Below are positions 9,786 to 16,490 of a stretch of DNA of 64,000 nt, in pieces. The first letter of the stretch is position 1. The number at the start of each line of letters is the position of its first letter. Under the pieces are notes generated by a model that was given only the letters and a program-made list of their open reading frames with translations, was not told the origin of the DNA and made no database searches. The translations under genes and the position numbers were made by a program. Source of the DNA: Endozoicomonas sp. ISHI1 (GTDB lineage: Bacteria > Pseudomonadota > Gammaproteobacteria > Pseudomonadales > Endozoicomonadaceae); assembly GCF_024606225.1 (NCBI RefSeq), contig NZ_JAGRPU010000001.1, positions 62,001 through 126,000 of the forward strand, written 5' to 3'.

Positions 9786-9859
9786 GGCGAGTTAGCAAAG
9801 CGGTTATGCAGTGGACTGCAACTCCATTTAGACCGGTTCGACTCCGGTACTCGCCTCCA
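9786..9859 (+). tRNA. tRNA-Cys (GCA)
   Basis: 74 nt with a GGCGAG/CTCGCC acceptor stem, the D-arm TTAGCAAAGCGG, anticodon GCA in the loop ACTGCAA, the T-arm CCGGTTCGACTCCGG, discriminator T and an encoded CCA. The sequence is close to the known enterobacterial tRNA-Cys throughout. A tyrosine recombinase gene lies 1.2 kb downstream, and tRNA 3' ends are favoured integration sites, but I found no second copy of the 3' end in the window. Confidence 0.96.
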
Positions 9860-9980
9860 TTCTCTCTAAAATATCGCTTTACTAATCACTCCCGAACAAT
9901 GCATGCCATCTTAGTATGTATGACTATTATCTATTTCTTTTTTAACCTTTCGATAAGTTTAACAAGAATTGCGCAGCCAT

Positions 9981-11003
9981 TCAGTGATAGAAGAAGGCAG
10001 ACCAACGGGTAGGAAACTCTCGCCGTTCCTTGATAAATTGCAACAGGGTTTTCAAGGGCATTAATTTCAGGGAGGCTCTGGCTTTCTGAAAACCGAGACC
10101 GTAGATAGGGTCGTCACTTGTTTCTATGGCTATTCTCCGGAATTCTGCATCTTTTGTGGCCTGATTTTTCAACCAGATGTACTCCATCATGACACACATG
10201 CCTTCTTCGACTTCCAGTGGCAGGTCACGATAGTTGTTATAGAAGAGCCAGGCGTGGGTTAACTCATGGATGGCTACGGTTCGAAAATGTTCCTCCGGCA
10301 AATGCTTTTGAATCAGAATATCGTTGAACTCTCTGGCGATCACCTGGCCATTGGGTGTTGTAGAGGTACTCCATCGGGTTAGTCCCAGTATCGGCCTTTC
10401 ATTATGAAAGTTATGTCGGCTGGCTTCCCGAAGTTCATCACGGCCACAGAGTGTTAGTGGGGTATTGGATTGATGTAGATTCAATCCTACAGAAGATAGG
10501 GCAGAGCGCATCTGCTCCATGATTCTGTCTCCCTGTTCCTGGTTGACTACGCCGCGTAGATTGCAGAGGTTGCAAATCACCAGTCCATCCGGGAAGGACA
10601 TTCCGCCATCGGTGATGTTTTTGCACACTATCCGACTGCAACTTGAGCAAGTGGTGTAGTCCTGGTGTGTGTCGCAAAAGGTATTACCCCAAAAATCCAT
10701 TAAATAATATTCATGGAGGGGCTTGCGACAGACGGCACAGAGCGGGTTATTCTGTTTTTGGTAGCAGTCCGGATGCCAGGGCATACCATCGTTTTCTATG
10801 TATCTGTCGTTGATGGTTTTTCGGCATCCGGGGCATTTCAGGCAGCGTGGATGGAAAGGTCGGCCATTAAAGCCAACAAATGATTTGTTTAGCAGAGGCT
10901 TTTTGCAGGTTCGACAATTAAAACAGTGCAGGTGCCAGTGACTGCCCAAGGCTTCCAGGCCATTTCCATGGATTGGCTTTCGGCAGCTCTTACAGAAATT
11001 CAT
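9981..11003 (-). CDS. LIM-domain zinc metallopeptidase, DA1-like
   Basis: 340 residues. The N-terminus is a zinc-binding LIM domain: C4-x2-C7-x16-H24-x2-C27-x2-C30-x2-C33-x17-H51-x2-C54. A second LIM-like set follows (C57, C60, H77, C80, C89, C92) and a further Cys-rich knuckle near residues 117-127. The C-terminal half holds an HExxH zincin motif, HELTH at 246-250, with a downstream LEVEEG (264-268) likely to supply the third ligand, and a YGLGFQKARASL stretch. This order and these phrases match the plant DA1/DAR family, ubiquitin-activated peptidases that limit organ growth. The ubiquitin-interacting motifs of the plant proteins are not visible here. There is no signal peptide. It could act inside the cell or be a secreted effector. 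The start at 11003 has an AAGGA site nearby. Confidence 0.85.
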   Translation of the reverse strand: MNFCKSCRKPIHGNGLEALGSHWHLHCFNCRTCKKPLLNKSFVGFNGRPFHPRCLKCPGCRKTINDRYIENDGMPWHPDCYQKQNNPLCAVCRKPLHEYYLMDFWGNTFCDTHQDYTTCSSCSRIVCKNITDGGMSFPDGLVICNLCNLRGVVNQEQGDRIMEQMRSALSSVGLNLHQSNTPLTLCGRDELREASRHNFHNERPILGLTRWSTSTTPNGQVIAREFNDILIQKHLPEEHFRTVAIHELTHAWLFYNNYRDLPLEVEEGMCVMMEYIWLKNQATKDAEFRRIAIETSDDPIYGLGFQKARASLKLMPLKTLLQFIKERREFPTRWSAFFYH

Positions 11004-11070
11004 GTCCTTCCCTGGCCATGTGATGCTCTCTCAATAACTTTAGCAGGAGCGGATTAAGGCTGTTGGTGAT

Positions 11071-12189
11071 TCAGAGAAAATGAGTTTCCGTCATTTGTTT
11101 CAATCTCTTGGCCTCGGTGTGATAGTACTGGCTGGTGGTGTTGATGGAGTCATGGCCCGCAAAAATGGCCAGATCCTCTATCTTCATGTGACGGGCAAGG
11201 TGTGTCAGTGCAGTATGTCGCAGAGCATGGAAAGGCATAACTTTAAATCGGGTTGCCTGCTGGCTGTTGTCTGATTCAGAGGCGCAGAAATCCATAAAAC
11301 TTTGCCACCAGAAACGCAGACCTCTGGAGGAAAGTCCGCCTATTTTGCCCTGAATTCTGCGCGTCCTTGGGGCCAATGGGAAATTGTCCCCTGACAGACC
11401 TTCACACTGAACACTATGTCTGAATGCCCTGATCTCTTCAATGAGCTTATTGTTTAGTGGTAGCTGACGGCGCTTTCGACCTTTCCCCAGGATGCTGAGA
11501 AAGTAGCCTCCCTCAATACCTGGATGAATATCATTACAGCTGTGTTCGGTCATTTCAGACTCTCGAAGCCCGAGGCTGTAGCCCAGCATGATGATATAAC
11601 GTGTTCTTGCTGACTCTGATTTGGATACGTGCTCACTTTGCGTTTGTAGCTCGAGGCAATTCAGCAAGTGTTGCCATTCTTCTTCATGGAAGAAGCGGAT
11701 AGTAGAAGTACCTCGGGCCAGCTTTTCTCCGGAACGAATCAAAGAAACAGCGGGATTGCCCAGCGTGTATCGATTTTTCTCCAGGAAAGAAAAGAAAGAT
11801 GAGAGTACATCAATCACCTGATCGGTGCTTTTTCCGGGTTTGATAGACGCTTTAAAGAGTATTCTTTCGGGTTGCCCGGGGAGAACACCTTGCTCTAACC
11901 AGCGATCCGGCAGATTTTGTATATGATGAAGATACATCTGAAGATGCTTTAGACGAACTTCCTTATAGCTCGCCCCAATATCTTGATATAACCAGGCGCT
12001 GAAACGCAGGATTTCTCTCTCGTAGCGTCTGAGTGTCTCGTTAGAACGAGCTGCGGATTTGTTCAAAAACAGAGTAAGAATTTCACTGTCATTGACAGCG
12101 CCTGTCATATCAGTACTTAACGATGATGGGTTGTACTGATGGTCACTCCCGGGAAGATTCAGAAGTTCTGAAAGAGCAGGTAAGTTCAT
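11071..12189 (-). CDS. Tyrosine recombinase / integrase
   Basis: 372-residue site-specific recombinase. An N-terminal SAM-like core-binding domain (about residues 35-145) precedes the catalytic domain. The catalytic set is complete: Arg209 (LGLRESE), Lys236 (GKGRK), His321-x2-Arg324 (HALRH), His346 (GHDS) and Tyr355 in TTSQYYH. Its start codon overlaps the stop of the KfrA-like gene by 4 nt (ATGA), so both come from one mRNA. Size and the long N-terminus fit an integrase of a mobile island rather than XerC/XerD, which are near 300 residues. Confidence 0.9.
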   Translation of the reverse strand: MNLPALSELLNLPGSDHQYNPSSLSTDMTGAVNDSEILTLFLNKSAARSNETLRRYEREILRFSAWLYQDIGASYKEVRLKHLQMYLHHIQNLPDRWLEQGVLPGQPERILFKASIKPGKSTDQVIDVLSSFFSFLEKNRYTLGNPAVSLIRSGEKLARGTSTIRFFHEEEWQHLLNCLELQTQSEHVSKSESARTRYIIMLGYSLGLRESEMTEHSCNDIHPGIEGGYFLSILGKGRKRRQLPLNNKLIEEIRAFRHSVQCEGLSGDNFPLAPRTRRIQGKIGGLSSRGLRFWWQSFMDFCASESDNSQQATRFKVMPFHALRHTALTHLARHMKIEDLAIFAGHDSINTTSQYYHTEAKRLKQMTETHFL

Positions 12190-13271
12190 GACTTATTTTC
12201 TTTGTTTTGTTCAATGGTGAGTTTTAGGGCATCGTTATAGCCCTTGAGCCGTGCAACTTCATGCTCCAGTGTTCTTGTTGAATCAAGCTCTTTCTGTAAT
12301 GACAGGTTTTTGAGCTCAAGGGCTGCTTGCTGCTTCCTGCACTCTTTAATAGCATCCTGATCATGCCGGGCCTTATGTTCTGCATCTAATAGCTGCCGCA
12401 CTGCGCTGGAAAGGGCCTCGGCAGGGAGGTTCAGAAGCAATGTTATTTCCTTGATAACTTGAAGCAGTGGCTTTGATTCTTTGACGATGGCCTTGTAATG
12501 ATTCCTTTCTTCGCAGGCTTCGAGATGAGCTTTGGACTTGGCTTCCAATCGATATTGGATTTCATTATGCGCCTTTTCGGCAGTCAGCCCGGACTCTTTT
12601 TGTTTCACAAGCTTTGATTCAACATTGGCTCTTAGTCGACGCTCATTGTCGACGGTTTTGATCCAGTGATTGATTTGTGCCTGGTACTGGCTGTCAAGCT
12701 TTGTCTCCAAAGAGGCGAGGGCTTGGGTATGTTCTTCTTTGCTGGAAGCAATCACTGCCTCATGCTTCTTATTTTTTTCGATCTCTGTGTTTAGCTGTTC
12801 CTTCAACTGAATGATGCTTTTCTCATGCTCAGACTGTTGTTGATTTAGCCTCTCTCCACTTTCTCGTAACACCTTATTTTCATCCGTCAACTGCTCCAAC
12901 TGCTGTTTTAGATTCATTCCTTCCTCAGTCAGCTTCTGTACTACTTGTTGTAGTTCATCAATTTCCTGGTTGGCCTGATCTTCAAAATCACGTTGCGAGG
13001 CGGTTGCATCATGTTTCCATTGGATGAGTGAGCGTTTTAGCACACGCACCAAATCAGCAGGGAGCTCATCATCGACCTCTTTCTGGGCATCATCCAGAAA
13101 GCGCCATTCATTGTAATAGGGCAACACCGTCTGTTTCCCCATTTTGGCAATTCGGGCCAGCTTATCGGCATTAATACGTTCGCCTCTGGTTTTGAGGTCG
13201 TCCAGAACTCTGAAAACAAGCTCTCTACGCTGAATATCCTTCTGATTCTCGCCGTTGGCCTTGTTATCCAT
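12186..13271 (-). CDS. KfrA-like DNA-binding coiled-coil protein
   Basis: 361 residues. The N-terminal 80 form a helix-turn-helix-type domain (residues about 17-60, with INADKLARIAKMGKQTVLPYY) like the plasmid KfrA N domain. Almost all the rest is a long coiled coil rich in Glu, Gln and Lys (about 80-355). KfrA proteins of broad-host-range plasmids bind DNA upstream of their own gene and repress it, with a coiled-coil tail proposed to form filaments. Here the gene is translationally coupled to a tyrosine recombinase and is preceded by a perfect 38-bp palindrome that overlaps its probable promoter. This fits a self-regulated unit of an integrated element. The start at 13271 is 20 nt from the palindrome. 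Confidence 0.8.
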   Translation of the reverse strand: MDNKANGENQKDIQRRELVFRVLDDLKTRGERINADKLARIAKMGKQTVLPYYNEWRFLDDAQKEVDDELPADLVRVLKRSLIQWKHDATASQRDFEDQANQEIDELQQVVQKLTEEGMNLKQQLEQLTDENKVLRESGERLNQQQSEHEKSIIQLKEQLNTEIEKNKKHEAVIASSKEEHTQALASLETKLDSQYQAQINHWIKTVDNERRLRANVESKLVKQKESGLTAEKAHNEIQYRLEAKSKAHLEACEERNHYKAIVKESKPLLQVIKEITLLLNLPAEALSSAVRQLLDAEHKARHDQDAIKECRKQQAALELKNLSLQKELDSTRTLEHEVARLKGYNDALKLTIEQNKENKS

Positions 13272-13291
13272 GATTTCATACCCGTTTCTGA

Positions 13292-13335
13292 ACCATTAAT
13301 ACCAGTATTATAATACTGGTATTAATGGTATTAAA
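13292..13335 (-). promoter_or_regulatory. 38-bp perfect palindrome over the kfrA-like promoter
   Basis: Positions 13292-13310 and 13311-13329 are exact reverse complements (19 + 19 bp, no spacer). On the minus strand the centre contains TATAAT (13307-13312), with TTTAAT (13330-13335) 17 nt upstream as a plausible -35. A protein bound to the palindrome would cover the -10 box, which predicts autorepression by the KfrA-like protein (inference). Confidence 0.7.
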
Positions 13336-13344
13336 GTTTTTTAA

Positions 13345-13376
13345 TTACTACCGGTAACTGAACTTACCGGTAGTAA
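13345..13376. repeat. Second inverted repeat, 13-bp arms
   Basis: TTACTACCGGTAA (13345-13357) pairs perfectly with TTACCGGTAGTAA (13364-13376) around a 6-nt gap. On the plus strand a short T tract follows at about 13382-13387. It lies between the kfrA-like promoter and the HiPIP gene and may be an additional operator or a hairpin insulating the two. Confidence 0.6.
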
Positions 13377-13467
13377 GAAATAGTTTTTTAGAGAAAGAAA
13401 AAGATCTGCTTTGAATTGGATTGCGTACAAAAGAATTCTGTCAAACGACACACGATGAGGACTAAAA

Positions 13468-13770
13468 ATGGATAGAAGAAAGTTTATCCAACTGGGACTG
13501 GTTTGCGGCTTAATCCCTTTAGTTGTAATCGACACTGCTGCAGCACCAGCCCCTACAGACGAAGTTCAGGAAGACGAGCCACAGGCTAAAGCACTTAACT
13601 ACGTAAAGAAGGCTTCTGAGGCCAAGGGTAATCCAAAATATAAGGAAGGGGATGTCTGTAAAAACTGTATGTTCTTTGAGTCCGCTAAGAATAATGGCTG
13701 TACACTGTTTGCCGGTCGCAGAGTAGAAGAGGGTGGCTGGTGCGCAGCCTGGGCGGCAAAACCCAACTGA
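13468..13770 (+). CDS. High-potential iron-sulfur protein (HiPIP)
   Basis: A small periplasmic electron carrier with a [4Fe-4S] cluster. The 100-residue precursor opens with a twin-arginine-type signal (DRRKFIQLGL, then a hydrophobic stretch to about residue 25), as expected for a protein exported folded. The four cluster cysteines show the family pattern: Cys64-x2-Cys67, Cys78 and Cys92 (GGWCAAW). The ATG at 13468 follows a GAGGA ribosome site. It is not obviously in an operon. Its redox partner is unknown here; HiPIPs usually donate electrons to oxidases or photosynthetic reaction centres. Confidence 0.9.
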   Translation: MDRRKFIQLGLVCGLIPLVVIDTAAAPAPTDEVQEDEPQAKALNYVKKASEAKGNPKYKEGDVCKNCMFFESAKNNGCTLFAGRRVEEGGWCAAWAAKPN

Positions 13771-13805
13771 TCAGACTGACTGGGTATACGCTTTGATGAT
13801 TAGGG

Positions 13806-13846
13806 CCTGCTTAAGAGAAGCTCGGGAGAGTCATGAATTAAGCAGG
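13806..13846. terminator. Possible hairpin downstream of the HiPIP gene
   Basis: CCTGCTTAA (13806-13814) pairs with TTAAGCAGG (13838-13846) across a 23-nt loop, 35 nt after the HiPIP stop. The loop is long and there is no T tract, so it may be only a weak terminator. The rest of 13771-13973 shows nothing recognisable. Confidence 0.25.
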
Positions 13847-13973
13847 TACTAAAGATCCATCTGGTGGAACCAACAAAAAACGGGCGTAAGGCATACAGAA
13901 TTGAGGGCTCAAGCTGGAATATCGTACTAGTTAAAACACCCATCAGCAGCATTCCTGAGCCCAAAAGGAAGCG

Positions 13974-14303
13974 TCATTTAATATAGCGCGCTTTTGATTT
14001 TATTTTCTCGACCAGCTTTTTACCTTTGGGGGTTAAGGTCAGCTTGAAATAACGTCCATCGTCCTCATGTTGAGCTTTTTTAATAAGACCCAGACCAGGA
14101 CGGTCGTGACGACCTTCACCCAGACGCTTCACACTGACAGCGATATCACTGGGCGTGCCGCAGGTCAGCTTTTCAGCATTCACCAGGTCAGTTATAGTTT
14201 CACCGGGATTTTCAGCCACTACCAGTAAGATTTGCCACTGGATAATAGTTAGTGGGTATTCCTGAAGTAGGTGGGTAAGTTTAATCAGACCTTTAAGTGT
14301 CAT
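13974..14303 (-). CDS. MarR-like winged-helix transcriptional regulator
   Basis: 109 residues, wholly a winged helix-turn-helix. It has LTIIQWQILLVVAENPGET, an ITDLV...GTPSDIAVSVKRL recognition region (about residues 36-60) and a wing with GLIKKAQHEDDGRYFKLTLT before a final PKGKKLVEKI helix. This is the layout of MarR-type regulators, although the protein is shorter than the usual 140-150 residues because it lacks most of the N- and C-terminal dimerisation helices. It is transcribed away from galU; its target is unknown. Confidence 0.75.
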   Translation of the reverse strand: MTLKGLIKLTHLLQEYPLTIIQWQILLVVAENPGETITDLVNAEKLTCGTPSDIAVSVKRLGEGRHDRPGLGLIKKAQHEDDGRYFKLTLTPKGKKLVEKIKSKARYIK

Positions 14304-14538
14304 TATTAATCTACCTTTAAGTTAGGTTATGGGTACGCTGTGAGCTTAAGGCGTCGTATACTTCTTTTTCTTCGGCCTCTAAAGCAATACTGCACAACGG
14401 GTGCAACAACAGAGGTACCAGAACAAATATTAGACAGTTTTATACTGATCTGGCAAATTTTAAGAGTCAGGTCGTCTATTTTAATACAAAGATAACGTGG
14501 CTGTTATGCTTTGAAACAACCAAGGGCACTGTTAACCC

Positions 14539-15375
14539 ATGATCAAGAAATGCCTTTTTCCTGCCGCTGGTTACGGTACGCGCTTCCTGCCTGCGACCAA
14601 GTCTATGCCTAAGGAAATGATGCCCATCGTCAATAAACCCCTGATTGAGTATGGCGTTGACGAAGCCTTACAAAGTGGTCTGCATGAGATTTGCATCGTT
14701 ACAGGCCGTGGTAAACGGGCTCTAGACGACCATTTCGATATTAATTATGAACTGGAACACCAGATTCAGGGAACAGCCAAGGAAGAAACCCTTTCGGGTA
14801 TTCGAGGCTTGATGGACGAATGTACGTTTTCCTATACACGTCAGCGTGAAATGAAAGGACTGGGTCATGCCATCCTGACCGGAGAAACCCTGATTGGAGA
14901 TGAGCCGTTTGCTGTCGTTTTAGCCGATGATCTTTGCATTAATCTTGAGGGAACAGGTGTTCTGTCCCAGATGGTTAAACTTTACAAGCAATTCCGTTGC
15001 AGTATCGTCGCCATTGAAGAAGTGCCTGTCGACGAGGCTTGCAAGTATGGGGTCATCAGCGGTGAAATGATCAAGCCCGGGCTTTACCGTGTTGAAGATA
15101 TGGTTGAAAAACCAGCTCAAGGTGAAGCACCCAGTAACATGGCCATTATTGGCCGCTATATTCTGACGCCTGACATCTTCGATATAATCAGAGAAACTCC
15201 GCCTGGCAGTAATGGTGAAATCCAGATTACAGACGCTCTGCGTGAACAATGCAAGACCGGTCTGGTTCTCGCCTATAAGTTCAAGGGAACTCGCTTTGAC
15301 TGTGGCAGTATTGAAGGTTACATAGAAGCGACTAATTTCTGCTTTGAGAATGTCTATAAGGCAGAGTCCAGGTAA
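14539..15375 (+). CDS. galU: UTP--glucose-1-phosphate uridylyltransferase
   Basis: Makes UDP-glucose from UTP and glucose 1-phosphate for polysaccharide, LPS and sugar-nucleotide synthesis. The 278-residue protein begins with the nucleotide-binding signature AAGYGTRFLPATKSMPKEM (about residues 9-27). It also carries KPLIEYGVDEAL, ADDLCI for metal and sugar binding (about 132), VEKP (about 190) and the EIQITDAL motif (about 233). Length and motifs are those of GalU. A terminator hairpin follows. It appears to be a single-gene unit. Confidence 0.95.
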   Translation: MIKKCLFPAAGYGTRFLPATKSMPKEMMPIVNKPLIEYGVDEALQSGLHEICIVTGRGKRALDDHFDINYELEHQIQGTAKEETLSGIRGLMDECTFSYTRQREMKGLGHAILTGETLIGDEPFAVVLADDLCINLEGTGVLSQMVKLYKQFRCSIVAIEEVPVDEACKYGVISGEMIKPGLYRVEDMVEKPAQGEAPSNMAIIGRYILTPDIFDIIRETPPGSNGEIQITDALREQCKTGLVLAYKFKGTRFDCGSIEGYIEATNFCFENVYKAESR

Positions 15376-15446
15376 ATCGGTGAAGTGGAAGTTCATCTTT
15401 TGAGATCGGCAAAGACTGAGAGTTAAGAGAAATTCCAGATAATGAC

Positions 15447-15470
15447 ACCGGCATGCAGTGCCGGTTTCTT
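15447..15470 (+). terminator. Terminator after galU
   Basis: ACCGGCA (15447-15453) and TGCCGGT (15459-15465) form a 7-bp GC-rich stem with a 5-nt loop, followed by TTCTTT. This is a good intrinsic terminator about 70 nt after the galU stop. Confidence 0.7.
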
Positions 15471-15680
15471 TGATAATCATAAGTTCGCATAATATATATT
15501 ATGTTAAATAACTAATATCAGCCGAAAACTGATTTCCCCGCAATGTTCGTCAGACATTTCTTAGTAACCAGTCCCATCAAGTCTGCCATGGCTCAGTGTC
15601 AAGCGTTTCGTACTTGGATATATTCAAGACACCAGATTCTCTTCTTCTGCTCAACCGTCAGTTCTGCAACTCTTTTTTTT

Positions 15681-15709
15681 GGAACTTTCGTTTAATTCAC
15701 TGGTCGATA
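15681..15709 (+). promoter_or_regulatory. Sigma-E/ECF-type promoter, first copy
   Basis: GGAACTT (15681-15687), a 15-nt spacer, then GTCGATA (15703-15709), about 60 nt before the start of the gene at 15770. The -35 equals the RpoE consensus GGAACTT, and the GTC-A -10 pattern is of the ECF type. The same arrangement with nearly the same spacer sequence is found at 16408-16436, which supports function. Positions 15471-15680 hold nothing else I recognise. Confidence 0.65.
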
Positions 15710-15769
15710 TTTACAAGCACTCTTTGAAAGTAACTTACCTTCGTACTGAGTAAAAATTGGAGAAAAACG

Positions 15770-16261
15770 ATGGATCGATTAGCTAATACCCCATGTGATC
15801 AGAGAAAAAATGCCTCTGCTTACACTGCTAAAGGTGCTGCTACAGTTGATGCTACAGAGAGTACAGGCAATCTCTCCGGTAGACCTGTCAGCACTGTCGG
15901 TGATGAGGCATTTGAAGTCAATCGCGTAAATTTCGCACCAGATACCGTAACAGGAACATCCTCAACGAATGCAGACTCGAAAGCTGCGGTAAGCCAAACG
16001 CCCTCTCTAAAGGTGTTTCACCAATGGTTTGAGGAGAAACATGTTAAGACTGCGCTGGAGATGCGCAAACTTGAAAGGTCTGAAAAAATACTGCTGAAAA
16101 TGAGTCACAAGCAACTTGATACCAGTGAGGACAGGCTCACCCAGCCCTGTGGGGATTTTAAAATCGACTCGGCTCTGGTGGATCTCTGGAAGTCGATGGA
16201 CAAACGTGAAAGGGCTGCAAAACTGCAGCAGAACATGATGGCAAGCACATCGCGACAATGA
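15770..16261 (+). CDS. Hypothetical protein, short paralogue of the next gene
   Basis: 163 residues, unknown. It has a low-complexity Ser/Thr/Ala-rich N-terminal region with no signal peptide, as seen in many type III or IV effectors, and a helical C-terminal half. Residues about 50-62 (VNRVNFAPDTVTG) and the end (GDF-ID-ALVDLWK, then AAKLQQNM) match two separate parts of the 542-residue protein encoded just downstream. It therefore looks like that protein with its central domains missing. The upstream promoter and the TTGGAGAAAAA ribosome site are also shared. Function is not known; a secreted or regulated partner protein is a guess from context. Confidence 0.65.
   Translation: MDRLANTPCDQRKNASAYTAKGAATVDATESTGNLSGRPVSTVGDEAFEVNRVNFAPDTVTGTSSTNADSKAAVSQTPSLKVFHQWFEEKHVKTALEMRKLERSEKILLKMSHKQLDTSEDRLTQPCGDFKIDSALVDLWKSMDKRERAAKLQQNMMASTSRQ
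15917..15955 (+). repeat. 39-bp coding repeat module, copy 1
   Basis: Encodes VNRVNFAPDTVTG in the short paralogue. It shares roughly three quarters of its bases with 17526-17564 and less with 16629-16667, in the same reading frame in each case. Confidence 0.6.
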
Positions 16262-16333
16262 GGACAGCCTGAGCCGGTCCTGTCTTACTGAGAACCCACC
16301 TCCTCTGCCTGGCCTGGCCCACTGAGGCGTGGT

Positions 16334-16385
16334 AGATACGTACATCTACTCCATCGTCAGAATCATCAGGGCGAAAGAACCCACT
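16334..16385 (-). pseudogene. Tiny relic of an RND efflux permease gene
   Basis: Read on the minus strand, this stretch encodes FFRPDDSDDGVDVRI, which matches SYRPDDSDDEVDIRI in the RND permease at 21025-24117 (coding bases near 21870-21905). More than 20 consecutive bases are identical, and other differences fall mostly at third codon positions. Nothing else of the gene is present here. It is a leftover from a second, diverged copy or from recombination, lying between the two paralogous genes. Confidence 0.6.
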
Positions 16386-16407
16386 TGTTTTGCTACCCCT
16401 TTGTTGT

Positions 16408-16436
16408 GGAACTTTCGTTAAATTTGCTGGTCAATA
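16408..16436 (+). promoter_or_regulatory. Sigma-E/ECF-type promoter, second copy
   Basis: GGAACTT (16408-16414), a 15-nt spacer, then GTCAATA (16430-16436), about 55 nt upstream of the 16491 start. The whole stretch aligns with the promoter at 15681-15709, including most of the spacer. It probably drives the two-gene unit 16491-20988. Confidence 0.65.
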
Positions 16437-16490
16437 TGACACATGTTCTTTGTTCATGAATAAAGACAAATAAAGATGGAGAAAAAAACG

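Noticed and set aside
13345-13376. Second palindrome as a terminator for an upstream plus-strand gene
   Set aside because: No plus-strand gene precedes it for several kilobases, so an operator or insulator role is likelier.
9786-13376. Calling a complete genomic island with defined ends
   Set aside because: No duplicated tRNA end or other attachment repeat was found by eye in the window.
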